From: Microtetraspora niveoalba
GTDB lineage: Bacteria > Actinomycetota > Actinomycetes > Streptosporangiales > Streptosporangiaceae
Assembly: GCF_001570405.1 (NCBI RefSeq)
Contig: NZ_BBYM01000019.1
Location: 1-63,838 of the forward strand
Direction: 5' to 3'
Length of the DNA stretch: 63,838 nucleotides
Shown piece after piece: positions 7,953 to 17,335 of the stretch. The notes under the pieces were generated by a model. It was not told the DNA's origin. It saw only the letters and a program-made list of their open reading frames with translations, and ran no database searches. Numbering within the stretch: position 1 is the stretch's first letter; every line of letters starts with the position of its first letter. Position numbers and translations under genes: made by a program.

Positions 7953-8444
7953 TCAGACGAGGTCGCCGGCCTCCCCGGCCAGCGACGGGGAGACCCCCGC
8001 GAGAGCCGTGACGATCTCCGGCGTGCGGGCGAGCGCCTCCCGCACGACCGGATCGGTGACGTTCAGGAACGCCAGGTGCCGTACGGCGTGGGCCGCGACC
8101 TGGCCGACGGCCGGCGCGGCGGGAGCGGGACGGGCCGGGGCCGCGCCCCGCGCCGGGCGCAGGTCCGCCAGCTCCTCCGCCGGGGCGTGCGGCTCGGGAT
8201 CGGGGCACACCGCGTACGTCAGGACGACCTGGCCCTCCGGCAGGTAGCGCCAGCTCGTGGAGTGGACGACCGTGCCCGGGTCGTCGGCGTGGACGCCGCA
8301 GGCGCGCCGGGCGGCGGCGTCCGGGCTCTCGCCGTCGCGTGGGAGCGTGACGAGCCTGCGATACGACCAGGTCCCCCGGGCCGACGCGCGGAGCGTGAGG
8401 ATCTCCACGCCCACCGGCGCGAGTGTGGCGGTCCGATCTCCCAC
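7953..8444 (-). CDS. Conserved actinobacterial hypothetical protein
   Basis: The 163-residue product starts at a GTG. The first half reads like a small beta-rich domain (VGVEILTLRASARGTWSYRRLVTLP, then VHSTSWRYLPEGQVVLTYAVCPDPEP). This is followed by an Ala/Pro-rich linker and a helical C-terminal part (AAHAVRHLAFLNVTDPVVREAL). Architecture and wording resemble hypothetical proteins I associate with Streptosporangiaceae. A Nudix-like fold is conceivable, but no Nudix box (GX5EX7REUXEEXGU) is present, so no enzyme role is claimed. It converges on the importer operon and diverges from the S51-like gene. Confidence 0.7.
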   Translation of the reverse strand: MGDRTATLAPVGVEILTLRASARGTWSYRRLVTLPRDGESPDAAARRACGVHADDPGTVVHSTSWRYLPEGQVVLTYAVCPDPEPHAPAEELADLRPARGAAPARPAPAAPAVGQVAAHAVRHLAFLNVTDPVVREALARTPEIVTALAGVSPSLAGEAGDLV

Positions 8445-8581
8445 GAGCCCTCCCGTCCGCCTCTACTGCGGCTGCTGGGCAAAAGCATCTCATTGGCACC
8501 AACGGCATTGCCGTGGTGGGTCTCTTGTGCGTGGCTGGGATCAGGCGGCCCGAGCGGGGCCAGCGCGCGAGGAGGTGGGCG

Positions 8582-10045
8582 ATGCCGGTCCGTCCGGGGC
8601 TTCTGGTGCTCATGGGGTCGGGTGAGACAAGCCCGACCATGGTGGAGGTCCATCGGGCGGCGGCCCGCGGGCTCGGCCTGGACCCGTGGGCGGTGCTGCT
8701 GGACACCCCGTACGCGTTCCAGGAGAACGCGCCCGACGTGACCGCGCGGGCCCGGAGGTACTTCTCCCGGAGCGTCGGCCTGGAGGTCCAGGTGGAGAGC
8801 GCGGGCGTCCATCTCGCGGAGCCCGACTGGGTGTTCTGCGGCCCCGGCAGCCCCACGTACGCGCTGGACCGGTGGACGGCCTCGACGGCCGCCGCCGAGC
8901 TGCGCGCCCGGGTGCGGTCGCGGGCCGGCGTGACCGTGCTCGCCTCCGCCGCCGCCTGCACGGCGGGCCTGGCCACCGTTCCGGTGTACGAGATCTACAA
9001 GGTGGGCGCCGAGCCGCACTGGCGGGACGGCCTCGACCTGCTCGGGGAGCTGGGCCTGCGCGTGGCCGTCGTCCCGCATTACGACAACACGGAGGGCGGG
9101 ACGCACGACACCCGCTTCTGCTATCTGGGCGAACGGCGGTTGTCCGGCATGGAGGCCGCGCTCCCGGCCGGGGCCGCGGTGCTCGGGATCGACGAGCACA
9201 CCGCCGTCGTGTTCGACCTGGGCACGGGCGAGGTGCGGGTGTCGGGCCGGGGCGGGCTGACCGTGCGGCGGCGCGGAGCTCAGACGGTGCTGCCGTCCGG
9301 CTCGTCGCTCTCCCTGGACACCCTGCGCGGGCTGGCCGACGGCGTCCTCGGCCTCGCCGAGCCGGCGGCCCGCCCGGGGACCGGCGGCGCGGACGGAGCG
9401 GGCCGCGCCCGGGTGCGCCTCCCCGGTTCCGGCCGGGGCGACGGGCCAGAGCGTGTTCCGGGCTTCGGAACGGCCGACGAGCCGGGCTCCGGAACGGCCG
9501 ACGTGCCGGGCTTCGGAACGGCCGATGTGCCGGCCACGCTCGCGGACGTCACCGGCGACTGCCTGCGGCGGTTCGAGTCGGCGCTCGGCGAAGGGGACGC
9601 GGGCCTGGCCGCCGGGGCCCTGCTGGCCCTGGAGGAGGAGATCGTGAAGTGGTCCGCCGACACCGAGGAGGACGAGGGCGGGGTGGACCAGGCGCGGGAG
9701 GTCCTGCGCCGCCTGATCACCCGGTTCGGCCGCGTCGCGGACGTGCGCGCGCCGCGCGACCGGCTCGCCCCGCTGGTCACGCCGCTGCTGGAGCTGCGTG
9801 CCCGGTTGCGCGAGCGGGGAGGCTACGAGACCGCCGACGCGCTGCGCGCCGCCCTGGCCTCCGGCGGCGTGGCCGTCCGGGACACCCCCGACGGCTCCGA
9901 ATGGACGGCGGATACCCACCGACCGGACACCGGTCAGGGCGACGCCGGCCGGGCGGAGGCCGCGAGCGGACCCGGCCAGAGGGCGGACGCCGGTCAGGGG
10001 GACGCCGGTCAGGGGGACGGGGGCGGCACTTCGACCCGTACGTAG
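8582..10045 (+). CDS. Peptidase S51/cyanophycinase-like protein fused to a CysRS-type C-terminal domain
   Basis: The 487-residue protein begins LLVLMGSGETSPTMVEVH. Its first 250 residues resemble class I glutamine amidotransferase-like hydrolases of the S51/cyanophycinase group, with a nucleophile-elbow variant LASAAACTAG (Ser122) and the conserved PHYDNTEGGTHDTRFCYLGE. An Ala/Gly linker with 24-27-bp repeats follows. The C-terminal 150 residues look like the helical tail of cysteinyl-tRNA synthetase, ending in YETADALRAALASGGVAVRDT with DGSEWT. The synthetase catalytic HIGH and KMSKS motifs are absent. It may bind tRNA or a tRNA-like ligand and hydrolyse a peptide bond. Start chosen for GAGGAGG just upstream. 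Confidence 0.7.
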   Translation: MPVRPGLLVLMGSGETSPTMVEVHRAAARGLGLDPWAVLLDTPYAFQENAPDVTARARRYFSRSVGLEVQVESAGVHLAEPDWVFCGPGSPTYALDRWTASTAAAELRARVRSRAGVTVLASAAACTAGLATVPVYEIYKVGAEPHWRDGLDLLGELGLRVAVVPHYDNTEGGTHDTRFCYLGERRLSGMEAALPAGAAVLGIDEHTAVVFDLGTGEVRVSGRGGLTVRRRGAQTVLPSGSSLSLDTLRGLADGVLGLAEPAARPGTGGADGAGRARVRLPGSGRGDGPERVPGFGTADEPGSGTADVPGFGTADVPATLADVTGDCLRRFESALGEGDAGLAAGALLALEEEIVKWSADTEEDEGGVDQAREVLRRLITRFGRVADVRAPRDRLAPLVTPLLELRARLRERGGYETADALRAALASGGVAVRDTPDGSEWTADTHRPDTGQGDAGRAEAASGPGQRADAGQGDAGQGDGGGTSTRT

Positions 10046-10071
10046 GACCTTCGGATGCGTGACGAAGGTCC
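10045..10071 (+). terminator. Hairpin before cydA
   Basis: A perfect 9-bp inverted repeat, ggaccttcg (10045-10053) and cgaaggtcc (10063-10071), with a 9-nt loop, overlaps the last base of the upstream stop codon. It probably ends the S51-like transcript so that cydAB is expressed separately. A short cacg-agaa-cgtg dyad lies farther downstream in the cydA leader. Confidence 0.5.
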
Positions 10072-10129
10072 CTGCCCGGCAAAGGGCCAGGCACGAGAAC
10101 GTGTGGGGGGAAATTAGGAGGAAGCCCCC

Positions 10130-11521
10130 GTGAACGTGCTGGACCTGTCGCGATGGCAGTTCGGGATCACCACCGTCTACCACTTCATCTTCGTTCCCCT
10201 GACGATCGGCCTGGCGATCCTGGTCGCGTCCATGCAGACCGCGTGGCACCGCGGCGGCAACGAGACCTACCTGCGGATGACGAAGTTCTTCGGGAAGCTC
10301 TTCTTGATCAACTTCGCGATGGGTGTGGTCACCGGCATCGTGCAGGAGTTCCAGTTCGGAATGAACTGGAGTGACTACTCCCGCTTCGTGGGCGACGTGT
10401 TCGGTGCGCCGCTGGCGATGGAGGGCCTGCTGGCGTTCTTCCTGGAGTCGACCTTCCTCGGACTGTGGATCTTCGGCTGGAACCGGCTGTCGCCGCGGCT
10501 GCACCTCGCCACGATCTGGCTGGCCGCGATCGGCACGACGCTCTCGGCCTACTTCATCCTGGCCGCCAACTCGTGGATGCAGCATCCCGTCGGCTATCGC
10601 ATCAACCCGGAGACCAACCGGGCCGAGCTGACCGACATCTGGGCCGTGCTCACCAACTCGACGACGCTGGTGACCTTCCCGCACGTGTTGTTCGGCGCGT
10701 TCATCACCGCCGCCGGGTTCCTGATCGGGGTCAGCGCCTGGCATCTCGCCCGCGGCCGCGAGGTCCCGCTGTTCCGCAAGGCGATGCGGATCGGGCTCGC
10801 CGTCTCGCTGGCGTCGGGCATCGGCGTCGCGGCCACCGGCGACATCCAGGGCCGCATCATGACCGAGCAGCAGCCGATGAAGATGGCCGCCGCCGAGGCC
10901 CTGTACAAGACGTCCTCCCCCGCGTCCTTCTCCCTGTTCACCCTCGGGACCCCGGACGGCACCGAGGAGCTGTGGAGCCTGCGCGTGCCGTACGTGTTGT
11001 CCTTCATGGCGACCGGCGACCCCAACGGCACCGTCGAGGGCATCGACGACCTGCAGAAGGAGTACGTCGCCAAGTACGGCCCCGGGGACTACCGGCCGTC
11101 GGTCCCGGTGACGTACTGGACCTTCCGGCTGATGATCGGGTTCGGCGCGCTGGCGAGCCTGCTCGCCCTGGTCGGCCTCTGGCTGACCAGGAAGGGGCGG
11201 ACGCCGGGCAGCCGCTGGTTCTACCGCGCCGCGCTCGCCGCGATGGCGCTGCCGTTCCTCGCGAACGCCGCCGGATGGATCTTCACCGAGATGGGCCGCC
11301 AGCCCTGGACGGTGTACGGCGTGCTGCGCACGGCCGCGAGCGTCTCCCCCGGCGTGGACGTGACCACGGTCGCGCTGTCCCTGACCGCCTTCACCGTGGT
11401 CTACGCGGTGCTGGCCGTGATCACCGCGATGCTCATGGCGCGGCACGTCAAGGCGGGCCCGCCCGACCTGACGGCGGACAAGGAGCCGGCCGACCCCTCC
11501 GTCCCCGCCCTGACCTACTGA
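10130..11521 (+). CDS. cydA: Cytochrome bd oxidase subunit I
   Basis: The 463-residue membrane subunit binds hemes b558, b595 and d and oxidises quinol, reducing oxygen to water with high affinity. Visible signatures are the N-terminal WQFGITTVYHFIFVPLTIGL with the heme-ligand His18, EFQFGMNWSDYSRFVGDVFGAPLAMEGLLAFFLES, GWIFTEMGRQPW and the MKMAAAEALY region. The length fits the short Q-loop type common in actinobacteria. AGGAGG lies 8 bp before the GTG start. cydB follows after 31 bp; no cydDC assembly transporter lies in this window, so it must be elsewhere or absent. Confidence 0.97.
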   Translation: MNVLDLSRWQFGITTVYHFIFVPLTIGLAILVASMQTAWHRGGNETYLRMTKFFGKLFLINFAMGVVTGIVQEFQFGMNWSDYSRFVGDVFGAPLAMEGLLAFFLESTFLGLWIFGWNRLSPRLHLATIWLAAIGTTLSAYFILAANSWMQHPVGYRINPETNRAELTDIWAVLTNSTTLVTFPHVLFGAFITAAGFLIGVSAWHLARGREVPLFRKAMRIGLAVSLASGIGVAATGDIQGRIMTEQQPMKMAAAEALYKTSSPASFSLFTLGTPDGTEELWSLRVPYVLSFMATGDPNGTVEGIDDLQKEYVAKYGPGDYRPSVPVTYWTFRLMIGFGALASLLALVGLWLTRKGRTPGSRWFYRAALAAMALPFLANAAGWIFTEMGRQPWTVYGVLRTAASVSPGVDVTTVALSLTAFTVVYAVLAVITAMLMARHVKAGPPDLTADKEPADPSVPALTY

Positions 11522-11552
11522 GCCAGTCGAGCGACCTACCAAGGGATCTGTC

Positions 11553-12548
<996 letters not shown>

Positions 12549-12570
12549 CCGGGGCGGCCCGCGGAACGCG

Positions 12571-12610
12571 GGGCCGGGAGACACCGCCTCGGCGGCCCGT
12601 CTCCCGGCCC
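12571..12610. terminator. Bidirectional terminator between cydB and ppa
   Basis: A perfect 12-bp inverted repeat (gggccgggagac at 12571-12582, complement at 12599-12610) with a 16-nt loop lies between two convergent genes, without a U-tract. Confidence 0.7.
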
Positions 12611-12630
12611 TCGCCGTACGCCGGCCCCGG

Positions 12631-13113
12631 TCAGGCTCTGACGCCCCGGGCCTGGGCGTCCACGACCACGGCCTCGGCCCGCTCCCGGGACTCCCAGCCC
12701 CAGGTGTCCACGCTCTTGCCCGGCTCCAGGTCCTTGTAGACGTCGAAGAAATGGGCGATCTCGTCCAGGATGTGCCCGGGAACGTCGTCCCTGTTCCGGA
12801 CCCGCTCGTAACGGGAGTCGTCGGCCGGCACGCACAGCACCTTCGCGTCGGGCCCCAACTCGTCGTGCATCCAGAAGACGGCGACCGGGCGCACCCGGAT
12901 CACGCAGCCGGGGAAGGTCGGCAGGTCCCCGAGGACGAGCGCGTCCAGCGGCTCGCCGTCCTCCGCGATCGTGCCGGGCAGGAAGCCGTAGTCGTAGGGG
13001 TAGGCCGTCGCGGTGAACAACATCCGGTCCAGGCGGATCCGCTGCCGGGCGATGTCCATCTCGTACTTGTTGCGTGACCCGCGCGGCGTCTCCACCATCA
13101 TGTCGAAACGCAC
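12631..13113 (-). CDS. ppa: Inorganic pyrophosphatase (family I)
   Basis: The 160-residue cytosolic enzyme hydrolyses pyrophosphate to phosphate, pulling biosynthetic reactions forward. Family I features are VETPRGSRNKYEMD near the start, TAYPYDYGFLPGTIAEDGEPLDALVL with the catalytic and metal-binding acidic residues, and AHFFDVYKDLEPGK toward the C-terminus. The GTG at 13113 was preferred over a TTG at 13149 because it gives the canonical short N-terminus (VRFDMMVETP) and has GGAGG upstream. It is divergent from the MFS gene to its right and convergent with cydB. Confidence 0.95.
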   Translation of the reverse strand: MRFDMMVETPRGSRNKYEMDIARQRIRLDRMLFTATAYPYDYGFLPGTIAEDGEPLDALVLGDLPTFPGCVIRVRPVAVFWMHDELGPDAKVLCVPADDSRYERVRNRDDVPGHILDEIAHFFDVYKDLEPGKSVDTWGWESRERAEAVVVDAQARGVRA

Positions 13114-13253
13114 CTCATGCCCCCCTCCAGGGGACGGCCACTCTCCCAATCGTACGGCTGACCTGCGCGGACGGTTCGCCGCTCCCGGTCCACGGCCGGA
13201 GCCGGAGCGCCGGTTACCCTGAGGGTCGCGGAGACCGGCGGCAGGGGGTGCGC

Positions 13254-14492
13254 GTGGCGGATCCGATCGAGGGCCCCGGCGCGTCCCCGCCGGAGGAGCC
13301 GCCCGGGCCGTGGCTGACCAGGGGCGTGACGAGCGTCGGCGCGACCAGCTTCTTCTCCGACGCCGGACACGAGATCACCACGGCGACCCTCCCGACGTTC
13401 CTCACGTCGGTGCTGCACTCGTCGGCGGGCGCGCTGGGGATCATCGAAGGGATCAGCGACGCCCTGAGCGGCCTGATGTCCCTGGTCGGCGGCCCGCTCG
13501 CGAACGACGAGCGGACCCGGCGGCGGCTGGCGAGCGGCGGCTACCTGGGGACGGCGCTGGCGACCGGGGCGATCGGCGTGGCCGGGACGGTGTGGCAGGC
13601 GGGGGCCCTGCGCGCCGTCGCCTGGCTCTCGCGCGGCCTGCGCGGCCCGGCCAGGGACAGCCTGCTCGCGTCCCTGGCCCCGCCGCACGCGTACGGCCGC
13701 GCGTACGGCCTGGAGCGGGCGGGCGACAACCTCGGCGCCGTCGCCGGGCCGCTCCTGGCGGCGGCGCTGGTCACGTGGATCGGCGTCCGCCCCACGATGC
13801 TGGTGGCGGCGCTCCCCGGCCTGCTTGCCGCCGTCTGCATCGTGTTCGCGGCGCGCGAGGCGGTGAAGCTGCGCGCGCCCATCCGGCGCCGGGCGCGCTA
13901 CGACCTCGCCGGCCTGCGCGCGGCGGGGCTGCTGCGGCCCCTGCTGCCGATCGCGCTGTTCGAGCTCGGGAACGTGACCACCACGCTGCTCATCCTGCGC
14001 TCCACCGACGCCCTGGTGTCCGGCGGACGCTCGGTGGCGGACGCGACGTCGCTCGCGATCCTCGTCTACGCCGCGCACAACGCGTTCGCGGCGATCGTGG
14101 CCGCCGCGGGAGGCCACTGGATCGACCGCGCGAGCCCCCGCGTGGTCTTCGCCACCGGGGCCGCCCTCTACGCCGTCGCGTACGCGGGTTTCGCCCTGCC
14201 GTGGCACACGTGGCCGCCGCTGCTGGTGGCGTTCGTCCTGGCCGGGAGCGGCATCGGGCTGGCGGAGACCGCGCAGGCCACGCTGGTCGCCCGTACGCTG
14301 CCCGAGCGGCTCAGGGGCAGCGGCTTCGGCCTGCTCGGCGGGGTCCGCCTGATCGGCGACTTCCTGTCGTCGTCCGTGGTGGGCGTCCTCTACTCCGCCG
14401 TCTCCCCCTCCGCCGGGTTCGCGTACGCGGCGAGCTGGATGGTCCTCTCGGTCGCCACCTCGCTCATCCTGGCGAGGCCCGCGCCGAGCTGA
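13254..14492 (+). CDS. MFS transporter
   Basis: The 412-residue protein has about 12 hydrophobic segments. It opens with TSFFSDAGHEITTATLPTFL, then GIIEGISDALSGLMSLVGGPLANDERTRRRL, the loop 2-3 region that carries the family's acidic/basic motif, and GLERAGDNLGAVAGPLLAAAL in helix 5. The substrate is unknown; the type resembles actinobacterial efflux-like MFS proteins. GTG starts at 13248 and 13254 are both in frame after a CAGGGGG; the second has the more usable spacing. The gene is divergent from ppa and ends 15 bp from the convergent CDF gene. Confidence 0.85.
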   Translation: MADPIEGPGASPPEEPPGPWLTRGVTSVGATSFFSDAGHEITTATLPTFLTSVLHSSAGALGIIEGISDALSGLMSLVGGPLANDERTRRRLASGGYLGTALATGAIGVAGTVWQAGALRAVAWLSRGLRGPARDSLLASLAPPHAYGRAYGLERAGDNLGAVAGPLLAAALVTWIGVRPTMLVAALPGLLAAVCIVFAAREAVKLRAPIRRRARYDLAGLRAAGLLRPLLPIALFELGNVTTTLLILRSTDALVSGGRSVADATSLAILVYAAHNAFAAIVAAAGGHWIDRASPRVVFATGAALYAVAYAGFALPWHTWPPLLVAFVLAGSGIGLAETAQATLVARTLPERLRGSGFGLLGGVRLIGDFLSSSVVGVLYSAVSPSAGFAYAASWMVLSVATSLILARPAPS

Positions 14493-14507
14493 TCCGAAGG
14501 ACGTGCC

Positions 14508-15620
14508 TCAGCGGTGGGCGACCAGCACGGCGTGATGCTCTGCCCCGTCGGGGCCGTCCGGGTCGGCGTGGACGGTGGCGGCCCGCAACCGGGGCAGTCC
14601 GTGGATGAGCCGGTGCTCGGCCTCGACCGCGACCGCGTGCGCCTCCACCAGGGTCAGGCCGGGGTCGAGCACGATCTCGACCTCGGCGCGCAGCGCGTGA
14701 CCGATCCAGCGCAGCCGCACCGCGCCCGCCCGCCGTACGCCGGGGACCTCGGCGAGTACACGCTCGGCGTCCTCGACCAGGGCCGGATCGACGGCGTCCA
14801 TGAGTCGGTGCCAGATCTGCCGTGCCGCGTCCCGGAGCACGAAACAGATCGCGGCCGTGATGAGCAGGCCGACGACCGGGTCGGCGAGCGGCACGCCCAT
14901 CGCGGCCCCGCCCGCCCCGGCCAGCACGGCCAGCGACGTGTAGCCGTCGGTCCTGGCGTGCAGCCCGTCCGCCACCAGCGCGGCCGAGCCGATCTCCCTG
15001 CCGACCCTGATGCGGTAGCGGGCCACCCACTCGTTCCCGGCGAACCCGACCAGCCCGGCGGCGGCCACCCATCCCACGGCCCGGATGTCCTGCGGGTCGG
15101 CCAGCCGCCGGATCGCCTCGTAGCCCGCGAGCGCCGCGGAGACGGCGATGACCAGCACGATCAGCACACCCGCCAGGTCCTCGGCCCGGCCGTAGCCGTA
15201 CGTGAAGCGCCGGGTGGCCGCGCGCCGGCCCAGCCAGAAGGCGATCCCGAGCGGGAGCGCGGTCAGGGCGTCGGCGACGTTGTGCAGGGTGTCCCCCAGC
15301 AGCGCCACCGAGCCGGAGAACGCCACGATCACCGCCTGGACGGCGGCGGTGGCGGCCAGCACCGCGAACGAGACGGCCAGCGCCCGCATCCCGCGGCCGC
15401 TCGACTCCAGTGCCGCGTCGGTCTTGTCGGCGCTGTCGTGGCTGTGCGGCACGGCGGCCCCGCGGATCCGGGCCGCCCACGCCCCGAGCCCTCCGCCGCG
15501 CGCCGCGCCCGGCCCCCCGCGCCCCGGCCCGTGCCCGTGCCCGTGCCTCTGCCCGTGCCCATGACCGTGACCGTGCGGGTGATTGTGCGGGTGGTCCTGA
15601 CCATGCTGCCGCTCGGACAT
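14508..15620 (-). CDS. Cation diffusion facilitator, probable zinc/cobalt/nickel exporter
   Basis: The 370-residue exporter has a very His-rich cytosolic N-terminus (residues 1-45, HPHGHGHGHG-like runs). Six helices carry the CDF metal site: HNVAD in helix 2 and HARTD in helix 5, both HxxxD pairs. A C-terminal dimerisation domain follows, ending in HRLIHGLPRLRAATVHADPDG. CDF proteins exchange cytosolic divalent metal for protons. The His/Asp pattern suits Zn and similar ions. It is divergent from an ArsR-family metal sensor with an alpha-5 site, which very likely represses it. The start was placed at MSERQHG because further upstream sequence crosses into the regulator gene. Confidence 0.92.
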   Translation of the reverse strand: MSERQHGQDHPHNHPHGHGHGHGQRHGHGHGPGRGGPGAARGGGLGAWAARIRGAAVPHSHDSADKTDAALESSGRGMRALAVSFAVLAATAAVQAVIVAFSGSVALLGDTLHNVADALTALPLGIAFWLGRRAATRRFTYGYGRAEDLAGVLIVLVIAVSAALAGYEAIRRLADPQDIRAVGWVAAAGLVGFAGNEWVARYRIRVGREIGSAALVADGLHARTDGYTSLAVLAGAGGAAMGVPLADPVVGLLITAAICFVLRDAARQIWHRLMDAVDPALVEDAERVLAEVPGVRRAGAVRLRWIGHALRAEVEIVLDPGLTLVEAHAVAVEAEHRLIHGLPRLRAATVHADPDGPDGAEHHAVLVAHR

Positions 15621-15654
15621 GCGTGCCTCACTTGCGTGGGATGGCTCTCCCGGC

Positions 15655-15676
15655 GGAGTATATGTATTCATGTACG
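15655..15676. promoter_or_regulatory. AT-rich control element between CDF and ArsR genes
   Basis: A sudden AT-rich patch in GC-rich DNA, gtatatgtattcatgtacg, contains an imperfect dyad ATG-TATT-CAT and the direct repeat ATGTA-N3-ATGTA. It sits between the divergent starts of the exporter and the metal sensor, the expected place for the sensor's operator and both promoters. Confidence 0.5.
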
Positions 15677-15702
15677 CACGCGACAACGAATCAGGTGCGA
15701 CC

Positions 15703-16026
15703 ATGTCGCAGGAGCAACCCGACCGCGCCCGGGTGGAGGCGGCGGTGAACGCGTTCCGCATGCTCAGCGACGCCACCCGGCTGCGCCTGATGTGGCTGCT
15801 CGCCTCCGGGGAGTACGACGTCTCGTCGTTGTCGCGGGCGCTCGCCGTGGCACGTCCCTCGGTCTCCCAGCATCTCGCCAAGCTGCGCATGGCCGGGCTG
15901 GTACGCACCCGCAGGGACGGCCGCCGTGTGCTCTACCGCGCGGTCGACGCGCACGTCCGCACGCTCATCGCCGAGGCGCTCTCGCACGCCGATCACGAGG
16001 TGTCCGGGACGCCGCGCCACGACTGA
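15703..16026 (+). CDS. ArsR/SmtB-family metal sensor with an alpha-5 site
   Basis: The 107-residue winged-helix repressor has its core at FRMLSDATRLRLMWLLASGEYDVSSLSRAL and the recognition helix ARPSVSQHLAKLRMAGLV. The last helix reads DAH-x10-H-AD-H, an exact DxHx10HxxH, the alpha-5 ligand set of Zn/Co/Ni sensors such as SmtB, CzrA and NmtR. Binding of metal across the dimer would release DNA and turn on the adjacent CDF exporter. An in-frame ATG at 15670 is possible, but it lies inside the AT-rich control patch; the ATG at 15703 follows an AGGTG. Confidence 0.9.
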   Translation: MSQEQPDRARVEAAVNAFRMLSDATRLRLMWLLASGEYDVSSLSRALAVARPSVSQHLAKLRMAGLVRTRRDGRRVLYRAVDAHVRTLIAEALSHADHEVSGTPRHD

Positions 16027-16046
16027 GCTGCCGTGGCGTCCGGGGG

Positions 16047-17237
16047 TCATCGACGCGCGCGCCCGCCGGCGAAGGTGAGGGCCGCGGCCGCCAGCGTCAG
16101 AGCGGCGGCCAGGTACGGCAGGCGAGCCGCGCCCCCTTCGAGCGCGAGGGCTCCCAGCCCGCCCGACAACGACACGGCCAGGTAGAGCGCCGACTGGTAG
16201 AGCGAGGTGACCATCCCGGCCCCCGGACCGGCGAGGGTGATGACCAGGTGCTGCTGGGGCGTGGTGACGGAGAAGGAGAGGAACCCGACGACCACGATGG
16301 TCGCGACGGCCGCGGGCAGCGTGTGGCGGCCCAGGGGGGTGAGGGCGAACGCGGCGGTCAGGACGAGCGTGACTGCCACGATGACGCGGCGGGGGCCGTA
16401 CCGATCGGCGAGCTGGCCGGCCGTGAGGTTGCCCGCCGTGCCCGACAGGCCGTAGACCAGCAGGAGGACGGCCAGCGCCGAGCCGCCGGAGGCGGCGGGG
16501 GCGGCCGGGGCGAAGATCTCGCTGACGTAGGTGTAGGGCATGTAGATGCCGGTGAAGGCCACGACCGTGGTGGCCAGCAGGATGATGATCCGCCGGTCGC
16601 GCAGCGGGGCCAGGAACGCGCGCAGGTCGCCCGTCCCGTCACCGTCGCCGTTCGCCTGCGTGGCGGGCAGGCGCAGCGCGATGGCCGGAACGGCGAGGAG
16701 GCCGAGCCCGGTGACCAGCCACATCGTGGCGCGCCAGTCGAGCAGGCCGCCGATCACCGTGCCGAGCGGGGCGCCGAGCACCAGCGAGGACGTCACCCCG
16801 AGCATCACGATCGCGATGGCACGGCCGCGCTCGCGCTCGCCCGCCAGCGCGGCCGCCGTCGCGTTGGCCGTCGCCGTGAACAGGGCGGCCCCGGCGGCGG
16901 CGAGCGCGCGGGAGAGCAGGACCATGCCGTAGCCGGGCGCGAGCGCGGTGATCGCGTTTCCGGCCGCGAACACCGCGAGCGCCGTGACCAGCACCGCCCG
17001 CCGCGACCACGAGGCGGTCAGGGCCGCGAGCACAGGGGCGAGGACGGCGTACGCGATCGAGAACACGGTCACGAGCTGTCCTGCCGCCGCCACGCTGACG
17101 TGCAGCGACGCGGCGATGGAGGGCAGCAGTCCGGCGATCACGAAGCCGTCGGTGCCGACCGCGAACGCGCCGAAGGCGAGGACGGCGGCGTGCGGCCGCC
17201 AGCGGGTGAGAGGTTCCGCGCGCAGAGCTGTGGTCAT
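16047..17237 (-). CDS. MFS efflux transporter (drug/sugar-efflux type)
   Basis: The 396-residue, 12-helix transporter resembles the AraJ/CmlR-like efflux group: VLAFGAFAVGTDGFVIAGLLPSIAASLHVSVAAAGQLVTVFSIAYAVLAPVL at the N-terminus and RGRAIAIVMLGVTSSLVLGAPLGTVIGGLLDWRA in helix 5 (antiporter motif C-like). The substrate is unknown. The start at 17237 (MTTALRAEP) has GAGG 5 bp upstream. It is divergent from an ArsR-family regulator, and the space between them holds two identical inverted repeats, so it is probably repressed by that regulator. Confidence 0.87.
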   Translation of the reverse strand: MTTALRAEPLTRWRPHAAVLAFGAFAVGTDGFVIAGLLPSIAASLHVSVAAAGQLVTVFSIAYAVLAPVLAALTASWSRRAVLVTALAVFAAGNAITALAPGYGMVLLSRALAAAGAALFTATANATAAALAGERERGRAIAIVMLGVTSSLVLGAPLGTVIGGLLDWRATMWLVTGLGLLAVPAIALRLPATQANGDGDGTGDLRAFLAPLRDRRIIILLATTVVAFTGIYMPYTYVSEIFAPAAPAASGGSALAVLLLVYGLSGTAGNLTAGQLADRYGPRRVIVAVTLVLTAAFALTPLGRHTLPAAVATIVVVGFLSFSVTTPQQHLVITLAGPGAGMVTSLYQSALYLAVSLSGGLGALALEGGAARLPYLAAALTLAAAALTFAGGRARR

Positions 17238-17264
17238 GACACCTCTTCCGATGAGCATCGATTA

Positions 17265-17306
17265 TTACGACGCTCATCGTAACTCTATTTACGACGAGTA
17301 TCGTAA
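17265..17306. promoter_or_regulatory. Paired operators TTACGA-N6-TCGTAA
   Basis: Two inverted repeats with the same arms, TTACGA and TCGTAA, and 6-bp spacers lie at 17265-17282 and 17289-17306, 24 bp apart. A longer dyad (cgatgagc and gctcatcg, from 17250) overlaps the first. They fill the gap between the divergent MFS and ArsR genes and are the obvious binding sites of that regulator. Confidence 0.7.
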
Positions 17307-17335
17307 GAGGAGGGTCGTCGGAAGGACGGGTGGCG

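Noticed and set aside
10072-10129. Rex or redox operator before cydA
   Set aside because: Only a weak cacg-agaa-cgtg dyad; it does not match the TGTGAA-N-TTCACA pattern.
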